Shown piece by piece: positions 43,295-52,300 of a DNA stretch of 64,000 nucleotides. The position numbers and the translations under genes are program-made. The notes beneath the pieces are model-generated. The model ran no database searches and was not told the origin of the DNA. It saw only the letters and a list, made by a program, of their open reading frames with translations. The DNA is from Streptomyces sp. NBC_01275 (GTDB lineage: Bacteria; Actinomycetota; Actinomycetes; Streptomycetales; Streptomycetaceae), in the NCBI RefSeq assembly GCF_026340655.1, contig NZ_JAPEOZ010000001.1, positions 3,782,001-3,846,000 of the forward strand, written 5' to 3'. Positions within the stretch are counted from its first letter, which is position 1. The number at the start of each line of letters is the position of its first letter.

Positions 43295-44428
43295 TCAGGC
43301 TCCCGAGGCGAGCGCCAGGTAGACGGCGGCGAAATCCGTGGTGGCGATCAGTTCGGCGAGGGTGACGAGTTCGTCGCCGGCTTCCGGTTCGAGTTCGCTG
43401 ATCGGCGTGTCGTGGCTGAGGGCCAGCTCGCGGGCGGCGGGGGCGGCGGTGAGTCCGCCGAGCGGGCGGTCGCGCAGCAGCACCACGCGCGCGTGCAGGG
43501 CGGGTGCTTCTTCGACGCGGTCGCGGAAGAAGTCGTCCGGGTCGGCGCTGGCGGCGAGCGGACCCGCGAGGAGGGCGTTGTGCTCGGCGAGGGCCTCGGG
43601 GAGTTCGGCGACGACGGCGGGGCGGCCGGCCAGTTCGGCGAGCGCGGCGGCGAAGCGGCGGCCCGCGGGGCCGGCCGAGGCGCCCTCGGTCCAGATCACC
43701 GGGAGGGAGTCGGCGAGTTCGGCGGCCAGGGTCTTCGCCGGGTTGCTGTACGTGGCGATGGCGGGGCCGCAGCGTTCGGCGACCTTGTCGAGGCGGTCGG
43801 CGACCTTCTCCAGCGCCTCGGGCGGGGCGGAGAGCAGGGCGATGCGGTCGAGCAGGGCGAGGAGCGGGGTGAGCAGGGCCCACAGGACACCGGGGGCGGA
43901 GGCGGCCACGGGGGGCTGCTCGTCCTGTTCGTACGGTGCGGTCGCGAGCGGGACGAACAGGCCGTGCGCGACGGTGAGCGCCTCGGTGAGGGGGGTGCCG
44001 GCGGGGGCAACGGCCACGACGGTGCAGCCGCGGCGGTAGGCCTGCTCGGCGAGGAGGGAGAGGCCGGGTTCGGCGCCGTCCGGGGTGGCGATCAGGAGGA
44101 GGTCCACGGAGCCCGCCCAGCCGGGGAGTTCCCAGCGCAGGGCTCCTGCGGCGGGGGCGACGCCGGTGGGGGCCAGGCGGATGACCGGGCAGGCGGCGCC
44201 GGCGAGGGTGCCGAGGAGGTCGGCCACGCAGGTGGCGGCGGCGCCGGGGCCGGCGATGAGGATCGCGCGGGGGCGGCCGTCGGGCTTGAGCTGGTGGACG
44301 CCGGCTTCGGCGGCGTGCCGGGCGGCGGTGCGGACGCGGGCGCCGGCTTCGGCCGCGCCGCGCAGGAGGGCTCGGCGGTCGGCCTCGGCGAGGGCCTCCG
44401 GCGTGTCGAGCAGCGAGTCGTCGAGCAT
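43295..44428 (-). CDS. SIS domain protein, phosphoglucose/phosphomannose isomerase-like
   Basis: A 377-residue protein with a sugar-isomerase (SIS) domain in the N-terminal half (RAILIAGPGAAATCVADLLG; DLLLIATPDGAEPGLSLLAEQAYRRG). Its C-terminal region resembles the bifunctional PGI/PMI family (AIATYSNPAKTLAAELADSLPVIW; ALHARVVLLRDRP). It sits between manA and manB, so a role with hexose-6-phosphates is likely. With a class I ManA next door, it may instead be regulatory or have lost activity. The ATG is at 44426-44428. Confidence 0.82.
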   Translation of the reverse strand: MLDDSLLDTPEALAEADRRALLRGAAEAGARVRTAARHAAEAGVHQLKPDGRPRAILIAGPGAAATCVADLLGTLAGAACPVIRLAPTGVAPAAGALRWELPGWAGSVDLLLIATPDGAEPGLSLLAEQAYRRGCTVVAVAPAGTPLTEALTVAHGLFVPLATAPYEQDEQPPVAASAPGVLWALLTPLLALLDRIALLSAPPEALEKVADRLDKVAERCGPAIATYSNPAKTLAAELADSLPVIWTEGASAGPAGRRFAAALAELAGRPAVVAELPEALAEHNALLAGPLAASADPDDFFRDRVEEAPALHARVVLLRDRPLGGLTAAPAARELALSHDTPISELEPEAGDELVTLAELIATTDFAAVYLALASGA

Positions 44429-44518
44429 GGCGGCAGTCTCCGGTCGCTGGGGGCGTCGTCGGTGTGCGGGGCCGGGGGTGGAGGTGAGGGTGCAGCGGGG
44501 TGGTGCTCAGGGGTGCGG

Positions 44519-44689
44519 TTACGCGGGGCGGCGGGCCTCGTCGACGAGGAGGACGGGGATGCCGTCGCGGACGGGGTACGCCAGACCGCAGTCCTGGCTC
44601 GTGCAGATCAGCTCGGCGTCCTGCTCCTTGAGGGGAGCGTGGCAGGCCGGGCAGGCGAGGATCTCCAGGAGGCCGGCTTCGAGCGGCAT
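44519..44689 (-). CDS. Trm112 family small zinc-ribbon protein
   Basis: A 56-residue protein, [20 protein letters not shown] at the start, with C13-x2-C16 and later C29-x4-C34 forming a zinc ribbon, and the conserved end [18 protein letters not shown]. Trm112-like proteins activate methyltransferases in eukaryotes and archaea. The bacterial ones are conserved between manA and manB in actinobacteria without a proven partner. The ATG at 44687-44689 is preceded by AAAGGA. The gene is short and easily missed by length-filtered gene finders. Confidence 0.88.
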   Translation of the reverse strand: MPLEAGLLEILACPACHAPLKEQDAELICTSQDCGLAYPVRDGIPVLLVDEARRPA

Positions 44690-45063
44690 GGCGTGTCCTT
44701 TCGGGGGGTGCGGGGTGTCGGGGCGTACGGATGTGCCTGGTCAGCGTACCGCTGGTGGAGGTGGGGCGTGAGGGTTGGGCGGGGTGGGGGTGGAGGGGGT
44801 TGGGTGCGTGGATTTGGGGTGGTTCGGGGGTGGTGGGCTGGGCTGGGCGGGGGTGGGTGCGCTTGGGTGGCGGGGTGTGGGGTTTCGCCCTCGCCACCCT
44901 TGCGCGTTCCCATCTCCCGGGGCTCCGCCCGTTCGGCCCCCGCCAGGGTCTCTGCCCCCTGCGCCTAGGCAGGGGCACCGCCCCTGGATCCCGTCGCGTG
45001 GGCCCTGTCCCCCTGGACTCCGTCCCGTCCTCGGTGGACCCCGTCCACCCCCCGGAGGGGCCC
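44690..45063. other. Intergenic region with G-run and C-rich halves
   Basis: A 374-base gap between manB and the Trm112 gene, with no ORF I believe. From about 44750 to 44885 the + strand is dominated by G and T with many runs of three to five G. From about 44900 the bias switches to C and includes the hairpin aggggcaccgcccct (around 44972-44986), resembling common streptomycete intergenic filler. Confidence 0.6.
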
Positions 45064-46428
45064 TCAGCCTCGGATGATCGCCAAGGCCTCGTCGCGGATC
45101 TTGGTCATCGTCGGTTCGTCGCGGGCCTCTGCGTTGAGGCGGAGGAGGGGTTCGGTGTTGGAGGGGCGGACGTTGAACCACCAGTCGGCGGAGGAGACGG
45201 TGAGGCCGTCGAGGTCGTCGAGGGTGACGTCGGTGCGGTCGGCGTAGGCGGCCTTGATCGCTGCGATGCGGTCGGCCTGGTCGGCGACGGTGGAGTTGAT
45301 CTCGCCGGAGCCGGTGTAGCGGTCGTACTCGGCCACGAGGGAGGAGAGGGGGCCGCTCTGGCCGCCGAGGGCCGCGAGGACGTGGAGGGCCGCCAGCATG
45401 CCGGTGTCGGCGTTCCAGAAGTCCTTGAAGTAGTAGTGCGCGGAGTGCTCGCCGCCGAAGATCGCGCCCGAGCGGGCCATCTCGGCCTTGATGAAGGAGT
45501 GGCCGACGCGGGTGCGGGCGGGTGTGCCGCCGTGTTCCTTCACGACCTCCGGGACGGTCCAGGAGGTGATCAGGTTGTGGATGATCGTGCCCTTGCCGCC
45601 GTTGCGGGCGAGTTCGCGGGCGGCGACCAGTGCGGTGATCGCGGACGGGGAGACCGGGTCGCCCTGTTCGTCGACGACGAAGCAGCGGTCGGCGTCGCCG
45701 TCGAAGGCGAGGCCGAGGTCGGCGGACTCCTCGCGGACACGCTTTTGCAGGTCCACGAGGTTCGCCGGGTCGAGGGGGTTGGCCTCGTGGTTGGGGAAGG
45801 TGCCGTCGAGTTCGAAGTACATGGGGACGACGGTCAGGGGCAGGCCGTCGAACACGGTGGGGACGGTGTGGCCGCCCATGCCGTTGCCCGCGTCGACCAC
45901 GACCTTCAGGGGGCGGATGGAGGTCAGGTCGACGAGTCCGCGCAGGTGCGCCGCGTAGTCCTTCAACGTGTCGGTCCGGCTGACGGTTCCCCGCACCGGC
46001 GCGGGTTCGGGGGCGCCCGAGTCGGTCCAGCGCTCCACCAGTTCGCGGATCTCGGTCAGGCCCGTGTCCTGGCCGACCGGGGCCGCGCCCGCGCGGCACA
46101 GCTTGATGCCGTTGTACTGCGCCGGGTTGTGCGAGGCCGTGAACATCGCGCCGGGCAGGTTCAGGGCGCCCGAGGCGTAGTACAGCTGGTCGGTCGAGCA
46201 CAGGCCGATCTCGGTGACGTGTACGCCGAGTGCCGCCGCCCCGCGCGCGAAGGCGCCGGACAGACCGGGCGAGGAGGGGCGCATGTCGTGGCCGACGACG
46301 ATCGCCTGGGCGTCGGTCACCCGGGCGAAGGCCGCCCCGAACAGCTCGGCGAGGGACTCGTCCCACTGGTCCGGCACCACCCCGCGTACGTCGTACGCCT
46401 TCACGATCTGCGACAGATCAGCAGCCAC
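45064..46428 (-). CDS. manB: Phosphomannomutase/phosphoglucomutase
   Basis: A 454-residue enzyme converting mannose-6-phosphate to mannose-1-phosphate. Its active-site phosphoserine S99 lies in TASHNP (97-102). The magnesium loop DGDADR is at 243-248, GGEHSAHYYFKDF is the sugar-specificity loop, and RPSNTEPLLRL near the C-terminus is the phosphate-binding site. It is the usual length for the alpha-D-phosphohexomutase family. The start is GTG at 46426-46428 with AGGAAGG six bases upstream; the long upstream open frame is not coding. It works with manA and the ManC-like enzyme. Confidence 0.95.
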   Translation of the reverse strand: MAADLSQIVKAYDVRGVVPDQWDESLAELFGAAFARVTDAQAIVVGHDMRPSSPGLSGAFARGAAALGVHVTEIGLCSTDQLYYASGALNLPGAMFTASHNPAQYNGIKLCRAGAAPVGQDTGLTEIRELVERWTDSGAPEPAPVRGTVSRTDTLKDYAAHLRGLVDLTSIRPLKVVVDAGNGMGGHTVPTVFDGLPLTVVPMYFELDGTFPNHEANPLDPANLVDLQKRVREESADLGLAFDGDADRCFVVDEQGDPVSPSAITALVAARELARNGGKGTIIHNLITSWTVPEVVKEHGGTPARTRVGHSFIKAEMARSGAIFGGEHSAHYYFKDFWNADTGMLAALHVLAALGGQSGPLSSLVAEYDRYTGSGEINSTVADQADRIAAIKAAYADRTDVTLDDLDGLTVSSADWWFNVRPSNTEPLLRLNAEARDEPTMTKIRDEALAIIRG

Positions 46429-46585
46429 GGTCAACCTTCCTGAAACGTCCTGTAGGCACCACAAACTACCCGGACGGGTTCGCGATCGGCCGCGGCTCAG
46501 CGCAGTGGACCCACAGACGTAACCCGGTGGGCATTTCGGGACGTAATCCCGGGTGATGTGGGTGCCGCTGCGGCTACGGGACAGC

Positions 46586-47008
46586 TCAGTTGTCCGGCGA
46601 GCGCAGCACCCGTAGGTGGCCGCGGCGCGCGACCTCCATCGGGTCCGCTCCGCGTCCCATGCCGCCGGCTCCGGCCGCGCGTTCCTGCGGGCGGGCGGCC
46701 TCGCGGACGGCGTTGGCAAGCGCTTCCAGATCGTCGCCGCTGGGGCGCGCGGGAGCCGAGCTGTCGAGGAGGCGGACGACCTCCCAGCCGCGCGGGGCGG
46801 TGAGGCGCTCGGAATGCTCAGCGCACAGGTCGTAGCAGTGGGGTTCGGCGTAGGTGGCGAGCGGGCCGAGGACCGCGGTCGAGTCGGCGTAGACGTACGT
46901 CAGCGTCGCGACGGCGGGTCGGCCGCAGGCGGTGCGCGAACAGCGACGTACAGGGCTCACGACGTTGGACGGTACCGCACTCTTGAGCGGGCCGCGACGA
47001 CTCTCCAC
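46586..47008 (-). CDS. DUF3499 family protein
   Basis: A 140-residue actinobacterial protein with a probable zinc-ribbon fold: cysteines in RRCSRTACGRPAVATLTYVY and HCYDLCAEHSERLTAP are arranged as two knuckles. A variable Arg/Gly/Ala-rich tail follows. Function unknown; conserved next to a zincin-like gene, here divergent. The start is GTG at 47006-47008, supported by GGAG upstream. The conserved core begins 20 residues later, so the exact start is uncertain. Confidence 0.82.
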   Translation of the reverse strand: MESRRGPLKSAVPSNVVSPVRRCSRTACGRPAVATLTYVYADSTAVLGPLATYAEPHCYDLCAEHSERLTAPRGWEVVRLLDSSAPARPSGDDLEALANAVREAARPQERAAGAGGMGRGADPMEVARRGHLRVLRSPDN

Positions 47009-47268
47009 CAGGTCACTCCACCGTGTCGTGTTGTGAAACGCCCCACGCGCCACTCCAGTCATACCTCGCTGACCTGCGCTAACACCAGCCATTAACGGGA
47101 GGAAGAAGGAGCGGGCCGGTCACCACTCGACACAAACGGCATCAATTGCGGTGAGTTCGACGGCCTCGGCGAGATGGAGGATCTGGCCAACCTTGGCTGG
47201 AATGGCCATCCCGCGACATGCGGCGCGCAACGCCCGGGCCGCGCGGCGGGGACTACGCTTCAGTAGTG

Positions 47269-47718
47269 ATGGACAACCCCGTACCGCCCCGCGCCGCAGG
47301 CCCCGGGCCCCGTCGTCGCGATCGCCACGGTCGAGGCATGCGGGGGCCGATCGCGCCCCCTCAGGTGCCGTTGGCCGCGAGTCGCGCCGAGGTCTTCGCG
47401 GATCTGGTGCAGGACTCGGTGGAGCGGCTGGAGCGGCGGTGGCCGCAGCTCGCCGAGATCGACTTCCTGGTGCTGGAGGTGCCGCGGCCGGCCGCGGCCG
47501 GGGAGCCGTGGAACGACGAGGCGGTCCCTCTGGGAGGGACGGTCGCCGCGCGCGAGGGACACCGCGCGCGGGTGGTCGTCTACCGGCGGCCGGTGGAGAT
47601 CCGCACCAAGGGGCGGGACGAGCGGGCCGCGTTGGTGCACGAGGTGGTCGTGGAGCAGGTGGCGGAGCTGCTGGGGCTGACCCCGGAGACGGTGGATCCG
47701 CGCTACGGCGAGGACTGA
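47269..47718 (+). CDS. Metallopeptidase (zincin-like) family protein with degenerate HExxH
   Basis: A 149-residue member of the small actinobacterial zincin-like family (PF06262/DUF1025 type). The core runs from EVFADLVQDSVERLERRWPQ to the C-terminus ELLGLTPETVDPRYGED. Where the family's HExxH metal site is expected the sequence reads HEVVVEQ, so the second histidine is missing and catalysis is doubtful. The ATG at 47269 has no ribosome-binding site. A TACGCT hexamer (47254-47259) ends nine bases before it, which suggests a leaderless mRNA. Divergent from the DUF3499 gene. Confidence 0.83.
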   Translation: MDNPVPPRAAGPGPRRRDRHGRGMRGPIAPPQVPLAASRAEVFADLVQDSVERLERRWPQLAEIDFLVLEVPRPAAAGEPWNDEAVPLGGTVAAREGHRARVVVYRRPVEIRTKGRDERAALVHEVVVEQVAELLGLTPETVDPRYGED

Positions 47719-47726
47719 GCACCGCC

Positions 47727-47811
47727 TCTCTTTCGAGCTGCGCCCCCGCCCTTTCGAGCTGCCGCGCAGCCCTTTGAGTGACCTCGCTGCCCTTTGAGTG
47801 GCCGCGCGCGC
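47727..47811. repeat. Degenerate tandem repeat, four units of about 20-21 bp
   Basis: The core ctttcgag or ctttgag recurs at 47730, 47751, 47772 and 47792 (steps of 21, 21 and 20), each followed by tg or ctg and a GC-rich stretch. It starts a few bases after the stop of the zincin-like gene and fills the gap to the next gene. Confidence 0.75.
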
Positions 47812-47823
47812 CGCGACCTCGTG

Positions 47824-49371
47824 CTACTTCTGCAGCACCGCCACGTCCTCGTCCGCCTCGGGTACGGCGACCGTGCCCCGGTCGGCCGGGAGGGTCTGGA
47901 CGGTGAAGCCCGGGACGCCCTCCTCGGTCGCCGCCAGGGTGCGGGAGGCGTAGACCGGGGTGGTGGTGAGGGGTTCCACCGTGAGGGCGTAGGCGCCCTT
48001 CAGGCCGCTGGGGACGGGGAGTTCGACGTCCTGGGTCGTACCCGACTTGATCGTGTACGTCTTGGAGGCGGCCGTGCCGCCGCCGCTGCCCGCGGAGGCG
48101 GTGACCTTGACCTTGGCGGCGCCCTGGGGGGCGGTCAGGGAGAGCGTGGAGCCCTTGGCGCTGTTGTCGGCGGCGGACGCGCGCGTGCCGACGGGGGCGG
48201 TGGCGGGGATGAACGCCGACTCCTGCTGGGCGCCCTTGCCGCGCAGGACGCGTACGGCCGCGACGATCGGAACCGACTGGTCCGTGGGGGTCAGGATCAG
48301 GGAGCCCGCCTCTCCGCGCGTGACGTCGCCCAGATCGACGGCGGCCGTCATGCCCGCCTTGATGTGCAGCGTCTCGTGCCCGGCGGGGGTGATCAGACCC
48401 GAAGGGGAGGCGAGTTGGATTTTCAGATCCGCGTCGGCGTCGCCCGGCGCGTAGGCGATCAGGCGGACGGCCGTGGCGTCCTTGGGGATGCCGGGGACGA
48501 CCTGGCTGCTCGCCGGGTCGGTGGCGGCGGCCAGCCAGTCGCCGCCGAGCTTGTCGTCCAGGGCCTGCACGGAGGCGCCGACGCGGCCGCTGCGGACGCT
48601 GACGTGGACGGTGAGGTCGTCCTGCTTCTCGTCGGTGAGCGTGGACAGCAGGATCGGCTCGCTGGAGTGGGCCGGGACCGTGATGCCCTCCCCCACCGTG
48701 GTCGCGAGGGCGCCGTCCTTGCCGTAGAGCTCGATGTCGGCGACGGCGGCGGAGTCGTCCGGGTTGGTGAGGTGGACGTAGTCCGTGCGGTCGGCGGCTG
48801 TGCTGGCGCCGGGGAACCAGAACTCGGTGTCCGGCGGGGTGCAGGTGACGCCCTGCAGGCCACGGCCGCTGCCGGCGGCGACCTCCGTGGTCTCCTGGAC
48901 CGTCCAGCCGGGCGCGAACTTGCCCTCGGCGGTGCCGACGAGCGCGGGCGCCTCGCCGCCGGAGGTGTCCCCGGTGGCCGGCGTGCCGGGCGCCTTCGGC
49001 GTCAGGACGGGCTTGGCCGACGTCGCCTTCTTGTCGCCCTTGCCGTCCTTTTCACCCTTGTCACCCTTGTCGGTCTTGTCGGTCTCGGAGTCCGTCGTGC
49101 TGTCCGCCGACTCCTCGCCCGCGGCCGCGAGGGCGGCCGTGCCGTCGCTGCCGGTGCCCTTGGTGACGGGTGTGAAGGACGTGTACGACGTCTCCGCGAG
49201 GTCGGAGGTGCTGGGCGCGGGGCACAGCAGGCTCGTGCGCTCCACGGGCAGTTCGGCGGCAGCCTTGGGGGGGTCCGCGTAGGGGGCGGGCGGCTGGTTG
49301 AGCACCGCGAACCCGGTGACGGCGGCGAGGGCGGCCGTGCCGGCGATCAGGGACAGGGTGGTGCGGTTCAC
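47824..49371 (-). CDS. DUF5719 family protein, probably membrane-anchored and extracytoplasmic
   Basis: A 515-residue protein with an N-terminal signal or anchor segment (MNRTTLSLIAGTAALAAVTG). A Ser/Thr/Lys/Asp-rich stretch around 90-125 (EKDGKGDKKAT) follows, and then the beta-rich DUF5719 domain. The family occurs in actinobacteria just after the giant membrane glycosyltransferase, as here, where the GTG start overlaps the glycosyltransferase stop (GTGA). That coupling suggests they act together at the cell envelope, but no activity is known. Confidence 0.88.
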   Translation of the reverse strand: MNRTTLSLIAGTAALAAVTGFAVLNQPPAPYADPPKAAAELPVERTSLLCPAPSTSDLAETSYTSFTPVTKGTGSDGTAALAAAGEESADSTTDSETDKTDKGDKGEKDGKGDKKATSAKPVLTPKAPGTPATGDTSGGEAPALVGTAEGKFAPGWTVQETTEVAAGSGRGLQGVTCTPPDTEFWFPGASTAADRTDYVHLTNPDDSAAVADIELYGKDGALATTVGEGITVPAHSSEPILLSTLTDEKQDDLTVHVSVRSGRVGASVQALDDKLGGDWLAAATDPASSQVVPGIPKDATAVRLIAYAPGDADADLKIQLASPSGLITPAGHETLHIKAGMTAAVDLGDVTRGEAGSLILTPTDQSVPIVAAVRVLRGKGAQQESAFIPATAPVGTRASAADNSAKGSTLSLTAPQGAAKVKVTASAGSGGGTAASKTYTIKSGTTQDVELPVPSGLKGAYALTVEPLTTTPVYASRTLAATEEGVPGFTVQTLPADRGTVAVPEADEDVAVLQK

Positions 49372-52300
49372 TGCTGGCTCCCGTCGGGGCGCTCACTGCC
49401 GGTGCCGTGGGGGTGCTGGGCCGGGTCGTAGGCGGCGGGGTCGTAGCCCTGGCCGTATGCCTGCGGGTCGTAGCCCTGCTGCGGGTAGGCCGGGTCGTAC
49501 GGCGTCTGCTGGGCCTGGCCGTCGTAGGCGTACGGGTCGTACGGGCCGGCCTGGTAGGGGTCGTAGGACTGCTGGTCGTAGGCCCCCGCCTGGTACTGGG
49601 GGGCGTTCTGGTACTGCTCGCCGCCGTAGTCGACGTACTCGGCGTTCTGATAGCTCGCCGGGTCCCACTCGTCGTAGGGCTGCTGCTGCTGCGGGATCGC
49701 GGCGGCGGGTTCCTCCTGAGGAGGAACGGGATGAGCGGCAGGAGTGGGGAACTCCTCGGCCTGGTCGGGCCCTTCGGACTCCGCCTCCGCCTCGGCCTCG
49801 GCCTGGGCGCGCAGGCGGCGGGCGCGGCGGCCCTCGCCCTCGGTGGCCTGGGCGGGGATCGGCTGCTCCTCGGGGAGGTCGTCGTCGACGTCGCGGCGGC
49901 GGCCCGGGAGGGCGAGGACGACGAGGACGAGGGCGAGGAAGCCCTGCGCCCACAGCCAGGCGGTGTGGGTGAACGGGTCGTCGTAGGTGACGTCCAGCTT
50001 TCCGCCGGAGGCGGGGAGTTCGAAGCCCTGGGCCCAGCCGTCGACCGTGGTGCGGGTGAGCGGCCTGCCGTCCAGGGTGGCGCTCCAGCCGTCGGCGGCG
50101 GCGTCGGCCAGGCGCAGGACGCGGCTGCCGGAGCCGGCGGGGACGGTGGTGTGGACGTCGACGGGGCCCGCGGCGACCGGTGTCGCCGTGCCCTTGCCGG
50201 AGGCGGCGACGATCGCCGCGCGGGAGACCTCCTGGTCGATCCGCCACAGAGCGCTGCCGTCCTGCTGGCTGAGCCGGCTCAGGCCGGGCGTGGCGTCCAG
50301 CACGCGGGTGACCTCGCGGGGCGCGCCCTTGTGGACGAGGACGTAGCGCACGGCGAACTTGCCGAGTTCGTCGGTCTGGTCGGCGCCGGAGCCGGCGACG
50401 AGGTTGGCGACGACCTTGTCGAGGATGGCGTTCTCGCCGTCGGCGGCGGCGAGTTCGCCGTCGCCGAGGCGGGCGCCGGAGCCGCGGACCAGCATGTAGT
50501 CGACGTGTGCGGCGGAGTCGCTGTCGAGGACGAGGGTGCGGGCCTGGTCGCGGGTGCCGGCCTCCTCGGCGACGAACGCGGGCACCTGGACGGGGTCGCG
50601 GCGCTCCAGGGGGCCGTCGGCGCCGCCGATCATCCAGCCGGCGGCGAGGAGCAGGGGGCCCGCGGCGGAGGCGAAGGCGATGAGGGCGGCGACGGGCTGG
50701 CGCCAGCCGAAGCTCTGTTCGGCGACCCGCGCGCGTGCTCCGTCGGCGCCCATGACGGCGGCGGCGAGGAGGGCGAGGCCGTAGACGAGGGTGGCGGGGC
50801 CGGCCCACGTCGAGCTGTTGGACAGGACGGCGAAGACGAGGCCCACGAGGGCGACCGCCCAGGCCGCCCAGATGCCGAAGTGGCGTTCGCTGCGCAGCAG
50901 GGCGGCCAGCGCGGCCAGGACGACGCCGACGAGCATCAGCCCGTCGACCGTGCCGGGTCCGCCGGGGCTGGCGCCGAGCAGGTCGGTCGCGGACGCGGAC
51001 GAGGCGCCGAAGTCCAGTCCGGCCTGGGTGAAGAAGCCGAGCGGGAGCAGGGTCAGCGACCAGGGCGCGAGGATCAGCAGGGGCATGCCCAGCTGGGCCA
51101 GGAAGCGCAGGCCGTAGGCGGGGAGGTCGGTGCGGCGCACGGCGAGGACGGCGAGGCCGAGGACGAGCGCGACGGGCCAGATGATCGGGGTGAACGCGGT
51201 GGTGATCGTCAGCAGCAGCGCGTACGCCCAGGTGGCGCGCCAGCTGCCGCGGGCGCCGGAGGCGTGCGTCAGGCCGCTCGCGGCGACGCCCGCGCGGGCG
51301 ATGAGCGGCAGCAGGACGGCGAGTACGGCGGTGCCGACGCGGCCGCCGGCGAGGGCGCCGGTGGCGGCGGGCAGGAAGGCGTAGACGACCGCGGCCCAGG
51401 CGCGCAGGAGGCGGGACTCGACGAGCGGGCGGGAGGCGAAGTAGGCGGTGAGGCCGGCCAGCGGCACCGAGCAGACGAGCAGCAGGGTGAGGGCGAGGCC
51501 GGTCGAGCCGAGGAGCAGCGAGGCCAGCGTCGCGATGATCGCGAGATAGGGCGGGGCGGCGGAGGTGCCGCCCGCGCCGACCGGGTGCCAGGCGTCGAGG
51601 TAGCGCGACCACAGCTCGGAGGCGTCGGCCGGGGCGGGCAGCAGGGCGCCGCCGGCGAGGGCTCCGCCGCCGAGGAGGTTGCGGCAGGCGACGAGGGAGA
51701 CGAGCAGCAGGACCAGGAAGAGCACCGGGCCCGGCTTGCGGGCGATGCGCTTGAGGCGGGCGAACTGCTCGATGTCCAGGAAGTCGGCGTCGTCGCCGCC
51801 GGGTCCGGACTCGACGGCGCCGCCGTGCCGGCCCGCGCCGGCGGCGATCTCGGTGTCGCTGTCGCCGAAGAAGTCGCCGGCGACCTGTTCGACGGTGGCT
51901 CGCACGGTCGCGCCGGGCGGCGGGAACAGCGGCCGCAGCTCGTCCTTGTCGATCTGCGGCTTGCCGCGGGTGCGTCGCCCGGCGATGATCCGCTCGGGCC
52001 GCAGCAGGGTGCCCAGGAGGCCTCGGATCTCGTCGAGGGCCTGTCCGGGGACCTTGCCGACGAGGTAGGCGAGGGTCCGCAGCAGGGTGCCCAGGACCAG
52101 GCGCACCAGGATCCAGGGCAGCAGGGCCGTACGGCTGTTGACGAGGAGGGTGTAGACCGCGCCCGCCTTGTCGACCTTGTGCGGGGAGGCGGTGGTGCGG
52201 CCCGCGCAGTCGACGGCGCGGCGCTCGCGGGAGGCCGCCTCGGCGTGTCGTACGACGGCTTCGGGGGCGATAAGGACGCGGTGGCCGGCGGCGTGGGCGC

